A stretch of DNA of 14,868 nucleotides, taken from Rhodospirillales bacterium (GTDB taxonomy: Bacteria > Pseudomonadota > Alphaproteobacteria > CACIAM-22H2). Position numbers and translations under genes: made by a program. Shown here piece after piece: positions 6,024-13,935 of the stretch; position 1 is the stretch's first letter; each line of letters begins with the position of its first letter. Below the pieces are notes generated by a model. That model ran no database searches, had not been told where the DNA came from, and saw nothing but the letters and a program-made list of their open reading frames with translations. Where the stretch lies: NCBI GenBank assembly GCA_016195145.1, contig JACQAF010000044.1, forward strand, positions 1 through 14,868. The letters are read 5' to 3'.

Positions 6024-7175
6024 ATGATGCGCCGCCCCAGTCCTCTGTTGTTGGCCGTCACGGTTCTGGCCGGGCTGGCGCTGAGTGGGTGCGCGGAAAC
6101 CACGCTCGCCATTCATGCCGCCAAGCAGGTCAATGCCAGCGATTCACGCCCGCAAGGCGAGTATAAGGTCGGCAATCCGTACCAGATCGCCGGCACCTGG
6201 TATTACCCAAGCGAGGATTACAATTTCAACGAAACCGGCATCGCCTCATTCTATGGCGGGGAGCGGAGCGGCGTGAATTTTCATGGCCGGCTGACCGCCA
6301 ACGGCGAAGTTTACGATATGAATGCGCTCACCGCCGCCCATCAGACCTTGCCGATGCCAAGCCTCGTGCGGGTGACCAATCTCGAAAACGGTCGCTCGCT
6401 GGTGCTGCGGGTAAACGACCGCGGGCCGTTCGCGCGCGGGCGGATAATCGACGTCTCGCGCCGCGCGGCGCAGCTTCTCGGGTTCGAAGGGCAGGGCACG
6501 ACGCGCGTCCAAGTTCGCATTCTTGCGCAAGAAAGCCAGGCGCTCAGGGCCTCGTTGCTGCGCGGCGCCGGCGGTGGCGGCGAAACTGTCGCTGCCGTCC
6601 CCCGCGAATCGGTCGTCGCGAGCGACGCTTTACCGCCGCCGCCGGGCGCGCGATCGGCCGGTCCCGTCGCCTCGGTACCGCTGCCGCCTCCGTCGGCGAC
6701 CCTGCCGCCAGCATCCGGCGCTCAGCAACCGTCCCGGCGAAACGCCAACCGCAACAACAATACGGTGAATCGCGAGCCGGTTGCCCGGCCCGCACCGCCG
6801 GTTATTACCCAACCGGGGTCGGCACTCGCCGTACCTGTTGCCCCGGGCGCCGCGCGGACAACGCCGCCGGTATCGAACGAGGTTGCCGCCTTGCCGGTGC
6901 CGCAACAGGCCGCCGCCGCCCCGGTGATCACGCAGGAAGCCGTCCGCGCATCGAATATCTTCGTTCAGGCCGGCGCCTTCACCAATTACGACAATGCCTA
7001 TCGTCTGAGCGCGCGCCTGTCGCGCTATGGCCGCGCCCAGGTTACCCAGGTGTCGGTGGGCAATCAGCAGCTCTATCGCGTCCGCGTCGGTCCGGTGCAG
7101 TCGGTCCAGGAAGCCGATGCGCTGCTCGCCGATGTGACTGGTGTTGCGCCGGAGGCGCGGATCGTGGTCGATTGA
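6024..7175 (+). CDS. rlpA: Septal ring lytic transglycosylase RlpA with SPOR domain
   Basis: A 383-residue outer-membrane lipoprotein. The signal ends in a lipobox (LALSGC, Cys23). The double-psi beta-barrel RlpA domain spans about 72-167, with TANGEVYD (Glu95), TAAHQTLP (His106) and RVNDRGPF (Asp132), positions known to be catalytic in Pseudomonas RlpA. A long Pro/Ala/Arg linker (about 185-305) leads to a C-terminal SPOR domain (about 310-383, from SNIFVQAGAF to YRVRVGPV), which binds denuded glycan strands at the division septum. In some bacteria RlpA cleaves such strands to separate daughter cells. The first ATG (6024) and a second (6027) are both possible; neither has a clear ribosome site. 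It lies between the MltB-like enzyme and the carboxypeptidase, all acting on peptidoglycan. Confidence 0.95.
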   Translation: MMRRPSPLLLAVTVLAGLALSGCAETTLAIHAAKQVNASDSRPQGEYKVGNPYQIAGTWYYPSEDYNFNETGIASFYGGERSGVNFHGRLTANGEVYDMNALTAAHQTLPMPSLVRVTNLENGRSLVLRVNDRGPFARGRIIDVSRRAAQLLGFEGQGTTRVQVRILAQESQALRASLLRGAGGGGETVAAVPRESVVASDALPPPPGARSAGPVASVPLPPPSATLPPASGAQQPSRRNANRNNNTVNREPVARPAPPVITQPGSALAVPVAPGAARTTPPVSNEVAALPVPQQAAAAPVITQEAVRASNIFVQAGAFTNYDNAYRLSARLSRYGRAQVTQVSVGNQQLYRVRVGPVQSVQEADALLADVTGVAPEARIVVD

Positions 7176-7180
7176 GGGGC

Positions 7181-7190
7181 GGGCGCGCCC
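7181..7190 (+). other. GC palindrome after rlpA (weak terminator candidate)
   Basis: GGGCGCGCCC lies five bases after the rlpA stop and is followed by AACTTTT. A second hairpin, TCTGC-AAAG-GCAGA (7224-7237), sits further on in the 120-base gap. The T run is short, so at most partial termination or RNA processing is suggested. Confidence 0.25.
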
Positions 7191-7295
7191 AACTTTTGGC
7201 GCATTTCTACGCCTAATTGGCAATCTGCAAAGGCAGAGAGCCGGCCTGATTTGTCAGCCGCCGACCTTAATTCTCGCAAGCCATGGGACAGAACG

Positions 7296-8579
7296 ATGCC
7301 ATTCCTAGCTTCTCTTCGTCGTAACCTCGCTGTCGTCGCGCTCGCGGGCGCCATGGCTGCCGTTATCGGCCTTGCCGTTGCGCCGGCTGCATTCGCCCAG
7401 CAACCCCGCCAGGAGCGCAGCAAGACCCCCAAGCAGGCGCCCGCCGCGCAGCCCCAACCCGCCGCCAAGCCGGCCCCGGCGCCGGCCTCGACCCCCGAAG
7501 CGTCGGCGCGCCAGGCGATCATCGTCGATTTCCAGACCGACGCCGTCCTGTTCGAGAAGAACGCCGACGAGCAAATGCCCCCTTCGTCGATGAGCAAGAT
7601 CATGACCGGCTATCTGGTCTTCAAGGCGCTCAAGGAAGGCCGCCTGTCGCTGACCGACAAGCTGCCGGTCAGCGAAAAGGCCTGGCGGATACAGGGCTCG
7701 AAGATGTTCGTCGCCATCAACTCGCAGGTTTCGGTGGAAGACCTCTTGCGCGGCATGATTATCCAGTCCGGCAACGATGCCTGCATCGTGCTGGCCGAGG
7801 GGCTTGCCGGCAGCGAGGCGGCCTTCGCCGACCAGATGAACGAGGAAGGCCGGCGCATGGGCCTGACCGGCAGCAATTTCCGCAATTCGACCGGCTGGCC
7901 CGACCCCGAGCATTACACGACGGCCCGCGATCTCGCGATTCTCGCCAAGCGGCTGATCGCCGACTTCCCCGAGTATTACAAATATTACAGCGAGATCACC
8001 TTCACCTACGGCACCGACGAAAAAGGCACGCCGATCCGCCAGGGCAACCGCAATCCGCTGCTCTACAAGAGCCTCGGCGCCGATGGCGTCAAGACCGGCC
8101 ATACCGATGCGGCGGGTTATGGCCTGACCGCCTCGGCCGTTCGCGATGGCCGGCGCATTGTCATGGTGCTGAACGGCATGCAAAGCATCAAGGTGCGGGG
8201 TGAAGAATCCGAGCGGCTCCTCGAATGGGCCTATCGCGAGTTCAACAATTACGCCCTGTTCAAGGCGGGACAGCCGGTCGATCGCGCCGATGTCTGGCTC
8301 GGCGACCAGACGACGGTTCAGCTCATCCCGGTCAACGATCTGACCGTCACCTTGCCGCGCCGGGCGCGGCCGCAGATGAAAGTGACCGTCGCCTATGATT
8401 CGCCTGTGCCGGCGCCGATCGCCAAGGGGGCGGCCCTCGGCAAGGTGGTGGTCACCGCGCCCGGCATCGAAACCATCGAGCTGCCGCTGGTCGCGCAGGA
8501 ACCCGTCAACCGTCTCGGCTTCGCCGGCCGCATCGGAGCCGCGGTCAGTTATCTGCTGTGGGGCAGCGGCGAGAAGTGA
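7296..8579 (+). CDS. dacC: D-alanyl-D-alanine carboxypeptidase (penicillin-binding protein 5/6 type, peptidase S11)
   Basis: A 427-residue low-molecular-weight penicillin-binding protein that removes the terminal D-Ala of peptidoglycan pentapeptides. The signal peptide is residues 1-35 (ending AAFAQ). A Pro/Ala/Gln linker (38-70) precedes the S11 catalytic domain. The active-site motifs are S98-M-S-K101 (in PPSSMSKIMTG), S158-G-N160 and K266-T-G268. A beta-rich C-terminal domain (about 300-400) ends in an amphipathic stretch (LGFAGRIGAAVSYLLWG) that likely anchors it to the inner membrane, as in PBP5. The ATG at 7296 is chosen because the signal peptide begins there; a TTG at 7251 in the same frame would put 15 polar residues before it. 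Its stop overlaps the GTG start of tmk. Which dac paralogue this is cannot be told from sequence alone. Confidence 0.93.
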   Translation: MPFLASLRRNLAVVALAGAMAAVIGLAVAPAAFAQQPRQERSKTPKQAPAAQPQPAAKPAPAPASTPEASARQAIIVDFQTDAVLFEKNADEQMPPSSMSKIMTGYLVFKALKEGRLSLTDKLPVSEKAWRIQGSKMFVAINSQVSVEDLLRGMIIQSGNDACIVLAEGLAGSEAAFADQMNEEGRRMGLTGSNFRNSTGWPDPEHYTTARDLAILAKRLIADFPEYYKYYSEITFTYGTDEKGTPIRQGNRNPLLYKSLGADGVKTGHTDAAGYGLTASAVRDGRRIVMVLNGMQSIKVRGEESERLLEWAYREFNNYALFKAGQPVDRADVWLGDQTTVQLIPVNDLTVTLPRRARPQMKVTVAYDSPVPAPIAKGAALGKVVVTAPGIETIELPLVAQEPVNRLGFAGRIGAAVSYLLWGSGEK

Positions 8580-9271
8580 CCGCCCGCCGCGCCGCGCCGC
8601 GGGCCGCCTCCAGGCCGAAAAAAACCGCGCCGCCGCGCGGCCGTTTCATTACTCTCGAAGGCGGCGAGGGCGCCGGCAAATCGACCCAAATCCCGCGCCT
8701 GGCCGAGGCGCTGCACCGTGTCGGGCTTACCGTGCGTACGACCCGCGAGCCGGGCGGCACGCCGGCCGCCGAACGCATCCGCAAGCTGCTGGTCGAGGGC
8801 GATCCCGACGGCCTGCAGCCGATGACCGAAGCGCTGCTGCATTTCGCCGCGCGGGCCGAGCATCTGGCGCATGTCGTGCGCCCGGCGCTCGTCGCCGGCG
8901 AATGGGTGATCTCCGACCGCTTCGCCGATTCGACGATGGCCTATCAGGGTTACGGCCACGGCCTCGGCCGCCGTGCAGTCCAGGCGCTCTATCGCGCCAC
9001 GGTCGGCGATTTCGCGCCCGATCTTACCGTTATTCTCGATCTGCCGGTGGAACAGGGGCTTGCCCGCGCCGGCGGCCGCCCTGGCGCCGAAACGCGCTAC
9101 GAGCGCATGGGCCGCGCCTTTCACGAGCGCTTGCGTCGCGGGTTTCTCGATATCGCGCGGCGCGAACCCAAGCGCTGCGCCGTTATCGACGCCGCGGGCG
9201 ACGCCGACGCAACGACGACGAAAATTCTTGCCGCTGTCGGCCGGCGCTTCCGGCTCCATCTCGATCGATGA
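8576..9271 (+). CDS. tmk: Thymidylate kinase
   Basis: A 231-residue cytoplasmic enzyme that phosphorylates dTMP to dTDP with ATP, an essential step to dTTP. Visible motifs: P-loop GGEGAGKST (29-37), TREPGGTPAAE (dTMP-binding region), ISDRFADSTMAYQG with the DR(F/Y) motif, and an Arg-containing LID region (AGGRPGAETRYERMG). The start is a GTG (8576-8578) that overlaps the preceding stop as GTGA, suggesting translational coupling; another in-frame GTG lies at 8558. Either choice leaves an unusual Arg/Lys/Ala-rich extension of about 20 residues before the usual family N-terminus (GRFITLEG), with no start codon inside it. The stop overlaps the holB ATG (ATGA). Confidence 0.96.
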   Translation: MTARRAAPRAASRPKKTAPPRGRFITLEGGEGAGKSTQIPRLAEALHRVGLTVRTTREPGGTPAAERIRKLLVEGDPDGLQPMTEALLHFAARAEHLAHVVRPALVAGEWVISDRFADSTMAYQGYGHGLGRRAVQALYRATVGDFAPDLTVILDLPVEQGLARAGGRPGAETRYERMGRAFHERLRRGFLDIARREPKRCAVIDAAGDADATTTKILAAVGRRFRLHLDR

Positions 9272-10377
9272 GTGCGCTCGCCGCTCCGCAGCCGGTCGAA
9301 TCGCTGTCGCCGCGCGCCGCTGTCGCTCTGGTCGGGCAGGGGGCGGCCGAGCGGGCGCTGCTCGCCGCCTGGGAGTCGGGCCGGCTGCCGCATGCGTGGC
9401 TGATTACGGGGCCGCACGGCATCGGCAAGGCGACCCTCGCCTATCGGTTCGCGCGCTTCATCCTCGCCGGCGGCGGCGCGAATGACGGCCTGTTCGGCGC
9501 CGGTCCATTGCAATCGCTGGCGCTGCCGGCCCAGCACCCGGTTTTCCGCCGCGTCGCCGCCGGCGGCCACCCCGATCTCTTCACCCTCGAACCCGGGATG
9601 ATCCATCCCGACACCGGCAAGCCGACGCAGGAAATCGTCGTCGCGCAGGTGCGGCAGACGATCGACGCCATGCGCCTGACCCCGGTCGAAGGCGGCTGGC
9701 GAATCGTCGTCATCGACGCGGCCGAGAACATGAACCCTAGCGCCGCCAACGCGCTGCTGAAGATTCTCGAAGAACCGCCGCCGAACGCGCTTCTCCTGCT
9801 CGTCAGCCACGCGCCGGGACGGCTGCTGGCGACCATCCGGTCGCGCTGCCGTTTCCTCGCCCTGCCGCCGCTTGCCGATGCCGACGTCGCGGCGCTGCTC
9901 GGCCAGGCGCGGCCCGAACTCGACGATGCCGATCGTGCGGCCCTGATCCGCCTCGCCGAGGGGTCGATCGGCCGGGCCATCGACCTTACCGACCGCGGCG
10001 GGGTCGAGCTTTATCGCGAGCTGATCGGCCTGCTCGCCCGCCTGCCGGCGCTCGACGTGCCGGCGGTGCATGATTTCGCCGACGACCACCTGGCGCGCGG
10101 GGCCGATGCGACCGCCGGCCTGCGTACGGCGTTCGAGCTTCTTGCCGGCTGGGTGGCGCGCATCGTTCGCCACGCGGCAACCGGCCAACCGGTCCCGGCC
10201 ATCGTGGCGGGCGAGGGGGAGCTGATTGCTCGCCTCGCCGCGCACGGCGGCGATCGCTGGCTGCCGGTGTGGGAGCGCCTCGGCCGCCTGCCGGGAGCGG
10301 CTGAAGGGCTCAACCTCGACCGCAAGCTAGTGCTGCTCGATGCGCTCCTCGCCGTCGCCGAGGCGGCCGAGGGATAG
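9268..10377 (+). CDS. holB: DNA polymerase III subunit delta prime
   Basis: A 369-residue clamp-loader subunit. Together with delta and gamma/tau it opens the beta clamp and loads it onto primed DNA. The AAA+ core shows RLPHAWLITGPHGIGKATLAYRFARF in which the P-loop-like GPHGIGKAT is at 48-56. VVID (147-150) is the Walker B region, ANALLKILEEPP (160-171) follows, and the SRC motif (192-194, in TIRSRCRFLALPP), which acts as arginine finger toward a neighbouring subunit, is intact. The zinc-binding cysteines of E. coli delta prime are absent, which I believe is common in alphaproteobacteria. The ATG overlaps the tmk stop by ATGA. Pairing of tmk and holB is a widely conserved arrangement. Confidence 0.95.
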   Translation: MSALAAPQPVESLSPRAAVALVGQGAAERALLAAWESGRLPHAWLITGPHGIGKATLAYRFARFILAGGGANDGLFGAGPLQSLALPAQHPVFRRVAAGGHPDLFTLEPGMIHPDTGKPTQEIVVAQVRQTIDAMRLTPVEGGWRIVVIDAAENMNPSAANALLKILEEPPPNALLLLVSHAPGRLLATIRSRCRFLALPPLADADVAALLGQARPELDDADRAALIRLAEGSIGRAIDLTDRGGVELYRELIGLLARLPALDVPAVHDFADDHLARGADATAGLRTAFELLAGWVARIVRHAATGQPVPAIVAGEGELIARLAAHGGDRWLPVWERLGRLPGAAEGLNLDRKLVLLDALLAVAEAAEG

Positions 10378-10382
10378 CCGGC

Positions 10383-10420
10383 AAAGCTCCGGCCGGCCGC
10401 CACCCTAAGCTTTCTTTATC
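10383..10420 (+). terminator. Weak stem-loop with T-rich tail between holB and metG
   Basis: AAAGCT (10383-10388) can pair with AGCTTT (10408-10413) around a GC-rich loop containing the palindrome GGCCGGCC, followed by TTTAT. An alternative hairpin GCCGG-CAAAGCT-CCGGC begins at the holB stop. Either may reduce read-through into metG, which sits after the largest gap (136 bases) of the tmk-to-hydrolase block. Confidence 0.25.
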
Positions 10421-10513
10421 AGTGGCTTGTTGGACGATCATCGCCTAAATATACGGGTCCGCACCGGTCCCCCGCAGCGCAGACAGCCGCGCCCACATGA
10501 AACGCCGCTCAAC

Positions 10514-12103
10514 ATGAAACATTACTACGTCACCACGCCGATCTATTACGTCAACGACGCCCCGCATGTCGGCCACGCCTATACGACGCTGGCCTGCGAC
10601 GTGCTGGCGCGCTTCATGCGGCTCGACGGCGCTCGCGTCCATTTCCTCACCGGCACCGACGAGCATGGCCAGAAGGTCGAGAAGGCCGCCGCCGCCGCCG
10701 GGATGACGCCGCAGGCCTTCACCGACAAGGTGTCGCAGAATTTTCGCGCTCTCGCCAAAGCGCTCAACATCTCCAACGACGATTTCATCCGCACGACCGA
10801 AGCGCGGCACATCAAGTCGAGCCAGGCGATCTGGCGCGCCATTGCCGCCAACAAATCGCCCAAGGGGCGGGACAACATCTATCTCGGCAAATACGCCGGC
10901 TGGTATGCCGTGCGCGACGAGGCGTTTTACGGCGAGAACGAGCTGGTCACCGGGCCCGACGGCAAGAAACGCGCGCCCTCGGGCGCCGAGGTCGAGTGGG
11001 TGGAGGAGCCGAGCTATTTCTTCCGCCTGTCCGACTGGCAGGATTGGCTGATCGCCTATTACGAAACCGAAAACCCGGGCTTCATCGGCCCGGTCTCGCG
11101 CCGCAACGAGGCGATCTCGTTCGTCAGGCAGGGGCTGACCGACCTGTCGATCTCGCGCACTACGTTCAAATGGGGCGTGCCGGTACCCGACGCGCCGGAC
11201 CACATCATGTATGTGTGGCTCGACGCGCTGACCAACTACATCACCGCTGTCGGTTATCCGGACACGAAAACAGACCTGTTTTCAATCTTCTGGCCGGCCG
11301 ATCTTCACATGGTGGGCAAGGACATCGTGCGTTTCCACGCGGTCTACTGGCCGGCCTTCCTCAAGGCTGCCGGGATCGCCCCGCCGCAGCGCGTCTTCGC
11401 TCATGGCTGGTGGACGGTCGAGGGCCAGAAGATGTCGAAATCGCTCGGCAACGTGGTCGAGCCCAACGCCCTGATCGCCAGATACGGCCTCGACCCGGTG
11501 CGCTATTTCCTGTTGCGCGAGGTGCCGTTCGGCCAGGACGGCGATTTCTCGCACGCCGCGATGGTTCGCCGGCTCAATACCGACCTCGCCAACGATCTCG
11601 GCAATCTGGCGCAGCGCGTGCTGAGCTTCGTCGCCAAGAATGCCGGCGGCGCGGTGTCGCAGCCGGGCGCGCTGACCGCCGCCGACGAAAAGCTTCTCGG
11701 CGCGGCGCGCAACCTGCTACCGGCCGTGCGGGCGGAGCTGGCCGAACAGTTGTTTCACAAGGCGCTCGATGCGCTGTGGCAGGTGGTTGGCGACGCCAAC
11801 CGATATATCGACGAACAGGCGCCGTGGACACTGCGCAAGACCGATCCGGCGCGGATGAGCACGGTGCTTTATGCGCTGACCGAGACGCTGCGCCGCCTCG
11901 GCCTTCTGCTTCAACCGTTCATGCCGGATGCGATGGCGAAGCTGCTCGACCAGCTTGCCATACCGGCCGATGCCCGCGATTTCGCGGCGTTCGAGCGCGC
12001 GCTTGTTGCTGGCACGGCGTTGCCCGCGCCGCAAGGCATCTTCCCGCGCTATGTGGAGGAGGGCGAAGCGACGGCCGGGAAGGGCGGACAAAAAGGGCGC
12101 TGA
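10514..12103 (+). CDS. metG: Methionyl-tRNA synthetase
   Basis: A 529-residue class I aminoacyl-tRNA synthetase that charges tRNA-Met, including the initiator. The HIGH-type motif is HVGH (18-21, in NDAPHVGHAYTT) and the KMSKS motif is at 306-310. TGTDEHGQKVEKAA and HMVGKDIVRFHAVYWPAF are further family hallmarks. The connective peptide reads YAGWYAVRDEAFY, where zinc-binding forms have cysteines, so this is the zinc-free type usual in alphaproteobacteria. It ends without a C-terminal tRNA-binding (Trbp111-like) domain. The frame is open upstream to 10427, but the ATG at 10514 starts the conserved MKHYYVTTPIYYVN. No strong ribosome site precedes it. It is followed by tatD after one base. Confidence 0.97.
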   Translation: MKHYYVTTPIYYVNDAPHVGHAYTTLACDVLARFMRLDGARVHFLTGTDEHGQKVEKAAAAAGMTPQAFTDKVSQNFRALAKALNISNDDFIRTTEARHIKSSQAIWRAIAANKSPKGRDNIYLGKYAGWYAVRDEAFYGENELVTGPDGKKRAPSGAEVEWVEEPSYFFRLSDWQDWLIAYYETENPGFIGPVSRRNEAISFVRQGLTDLSISRTTFKWGVPVPDAPDHIMYVWLDALTNYITAVGYPDTKTDLFSIFWPADLHMVGKDIVRFHAVYWPAFLKAAGIAPPQRVFAHGWWTVEGQKMSKSLGNVVEPNALIARYGLDPVRYFLLREVPFGQDGDFSHAAMVRRLNTDLANDLGNLAQRVLSFVAKNAGGAVSQPGALTAADEKLLGAARNLLPAVRAELAEQLFHKALDALWQVVGDANRYIDEQAPWTLRKTDPARMSTVLYALTETLRRLGLLLQPFMPDAMAKLLDQLAIPADARDFAAFERALVAGTALPAPQGIFPRYVEEGEATAGKGGQKGR

Positions 12104-12104
12104 G

Positions 12105-12902
12105 ATGCTGGTCGACAGCCACTGCCATCTCGACTACGCGCCGATGGCCGACGACATTCCCGGCGTGCTGGCGCGCGCCCGCAGCGCCGGCGTCGGCACG
12201 CTGCTGACCATCGGCACCAAGCTCAAGGATTTCGCCCGCGTGCGCGCGCTGGCCGAAGGGCACGACAATATTTACTGCTCGGTCGGCATCCATCCGCACG
12301 AGGCAAAGAACGAGACGGCCGACGCCGCCCGGCTGGTCGAGCTGGCCGCGCACCCCAAGGTGGTCGGCATCGGCGAGACCGGCCTCGATTACTATTACGA
12401 CGAGAGCCCGCGCGACCAGCAGCAGGCGAATTTCCGCGCCCATATGCGGGCCGCCGGCGAAAGCGGCCTGCCGCTCATCGTCCACACCCGCGACGCCGAC
12501 GACGATACGGCGGCGATGCTCGCCGAGGGCCGCCGCGCCGGGCCGCTCGCCGGCGTGCTGCACTGCTTCACCTCGTCGCATCGGCTGGCCGAGCGGGCGC
12601 TGGAAATGTGCTTCTACATCTCGATCTCGGGCATCGTCACCTTCAAGAACGCCGAGGATCTGCGCGCCACGGTCAGGGCGCTGCCGCTCGACCGGCTGCT
12701 GGTCGAAACCGATTCGCCCTATCTCGCGCCGATGCCGATGCGCGGCAAGCCGTGCGAGCCGGCCTATGTCGCCCATACGGCGGCCAAGGTGGCCGAACTC
12801 AAGGGCATATCGCCCGCCGAACTGGCCTGTGCGACGACGGCCAATTTCTTCGCCCTGTTCGCCCGCGCGACGCCGCCCGCAACGCCCCCCAGCGCGCCAT
12901 GA
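12105..12902 (+). CDS. tatD: TatD-family metal-dependent hydrolase
   Basis: A 265-residue TIM-barrel protein of the TatD/YcfH nuclease family, which in studied members acts as a metal-dependent DNase, often 3'-5' exonuclease. Metal-binding and catalytic positions are all present: H6 and H8 in DSHCHLD, E91 in GIGETGLD, H127 in LIVHTRDA, H153 in GVLHCFT and D203 in LVETDSPYLAP. The ATG starts one base after the metG stop, and the gene's TGA overlaps the ATG of the next gene. metG-tatD-hydrolase is a recurrent order in alphaproteobacteria. A short Ala/Pro/Thr-rich tail (254-265) follows the usual C-terminus. Confidence 0.95.
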   Translation: MLVDSHCHLDYAPMADDIPGVLARARSAGVGTLLTIGTKLKDFARVRALAEGHDNIYCSVGIHPHEAKNETADAARLVELAAHPKVVGIGETGLDYYYDESPRDQQQANFRAHMRAAGESGLPLIVHTRDADDDTAAMLAEGRRAGPLAGVLHCFTSSHRLAERALEMCFYISISGIVTFKNAEDLRATVRALPLDRLLVETDSPYLAPMPMRGKPCEPAYVAHTAAKVAELKGISPAELACATTANFFALFARATPPATPPSAP

Positions 12903-13672
12903 AGATCACCGTGCTCGGCTGCGGCGGCTCGGGGGGCGTGCCGCTGATCGGCTGCGGCTGCCCGATCTGCCGCTCGCCCGATCCGCGCAACAAGCGTACG
13001 CGCGTGTCGGTCGTGGTCGAGGAGGGGCCGACACGGATCCTGGTCGATTGTGCGCCCGATTTGCGCCAGCAATTCCTCGCCGCCGGGCTGGCCACCGTCG
13101 ATGCGGTCATCCTGACCCACGGCCACGCCGACCATCTGCACGGCATCGACGATCTGCGCTCGGTCAACTACCACCGCAACGCGCCGCTCGACCTGTGGGG
13201 CGAGCCGGACACGCTGCGTCTGGCGCAGGAACGCTTTGGCTACGCCTTCGAACGTCCGCGCACCCACGAAGGGGCGTGGTACGCGCCAGCGTTGGTGCCG
13301 CGGCCGATCGAAGGGCCGTTCGCGATCGGCGCGCTCGCCGTCACGCCGTTCCGCCAAATTCATGGCGGGGACCGCGACCCGACTCTCGGTCTGCGTTTCG
13401 GAAAGTTCGCCTATTCGACGGATGTCAAGGAGATGCCAGACGAAGCTTTTGCAGCGCTTGAAGGGATCGATACCTGGATCGTCGATTGCCTTCAGGTCCG
13501 TCCGAGCCCGGCTCACAGCCATCTCGAGCAGACCCTGGCCTGGATCGCGCGGGTGAAGCCGCGCCGCGCCATCCTCACGCACATGAACCATACGGTCGAT
13601 TACACGGACTTCGCGGCCCAGCTGCCGTCCGGCGTCGAGCCGGCTTATGACGGCATGACGATTGAGCCGTAG
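12899..13672 (+). CDS. PhnP-like metallo-beta-lactamase-fold hydrolase
   Basis: A 257-residue cytoplasmic hydrolase. THGHADH (73-79) supplies the zinc ligands H74, H76, D78 and H79; further ligands are H155 (FRQIHGG), D175 (YSTDVKEM) and H228 or H231 (THMNHTVDY). The N-terminal cluster GCGCPICRS (18-26; Cys19, 21, 24) matches the structural zinc site of PhnP. PhnP is a phosphodiesterase for cyclic ribose phosphates, but no other phosphonate genes are here, so the substrate is more likely another cyclic or nucleotide phosphodiester. The start overlaps the tatD stop (ATGA), so it is translated with tatD. It is the last gene of the block; an AT-rich gap follows. Confidence 0.93.
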   Translation: MKITVLGCGGSGGVPLIGCGCPICRSPDPRNKRTRVSVVVEEGPTRILVDCAPDLRQQFLAAGLATVDAVILTHGHADHLHGIDDLRSVNYHRNAPLDLWGEPDTLRLAQERFGYAFERPRTHEGAWYAPALVPRPIEGPFAIGALAVTPFRQIHGGDRDPTLGLRFGKFAYSTDVKEMPDEAFAALEGIDTWIVDCLQVRPSPAHSHLEQTLAWIARVKPRRAILTHMNHTVDYTDFAAQLPSGVEPAYDGMTIEP

Positions 13673-13843
13673 CGCCCACGTCGGGACCGGCGAGCCTCAT
13701 TTAACTGTTCGCACAAATAATCACCAGATTAAGCCTTTGAATAAAATTTATATCTATTATTTGCGATAATAAACATTATGCGATAACTATGCGTTCGGCG
13801 GCGTGCAGATAGCGGCGCGCGCCCCTGTGCTGTTTCTCTGTGC
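13673..13843. other. AT-rich intergenic island with repeats
   Basis: After the hydrolase stop, base composition changes sharply: about 13698-13790 is mostly A/T while all flanking DNA is GC-rich. TGCGATAA occurs twice with 17-base spacing (13762-13769 and 13779-13786). Each copy sits in a palindrome: TTATT-TGCGAT-AATAA (13757-13772) and TTAT-GCG-ATAA (13776-13786). No clear terminator with a T run is seen. The features suggest a regulator or DNA-bending site upstream of the methyltransferase. Confidence 0.45.
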
Positions 13844-13873
13844 TTGCCATTATCATATCCTGGGGGATAGGAT
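13844..13873 (+). promoter_or_regulatory. Probable promoter and overlapping operator of the membrane methyltransferase
   Basis: TTGCCA (13844-13849) and TAGGAT (13868-13873) are 18 bases apart, resembling sigma-70-type -35 and -10 elements, with a predicted start near 13880, about 55 bases before the ATG. The inverted repeat TATCC-TGGG-GGATA (13856-13869), followed by a second GGATA, overlaps the spacer and the -10 box, a usual position for a repressor site. Confidence 0.4.
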
Positions 13874-13935
13874 AAAACATTGCGATCCCGCAAGCCCGTT
13901 TTTCAGCCCGTGCGCCCGAATCAAGGAATGCCCGA

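Noticed and set aside
8395..9267. 291 codons before holB in the same frame
   Set aside because: This segment is a shifted frame across the carboxypeptidase and tmk genes; holB starts at the ATGA overlap at 9268.
9121..10245. 374-codon - strand frame opposite holB
   Set aside because: Its product is rich in Arg, Asp, Gly and Ala without motifs, while holB on the + strand has intact AAA+ motifs.
12899..13672. True phnP with a phosphonate pathway
   Set aside because: Sequence resembles PhnP, but no phn genes are near and the tatD-linked position is the general alphaproteobacterial one, so the specific phosphonate role is not claimed.
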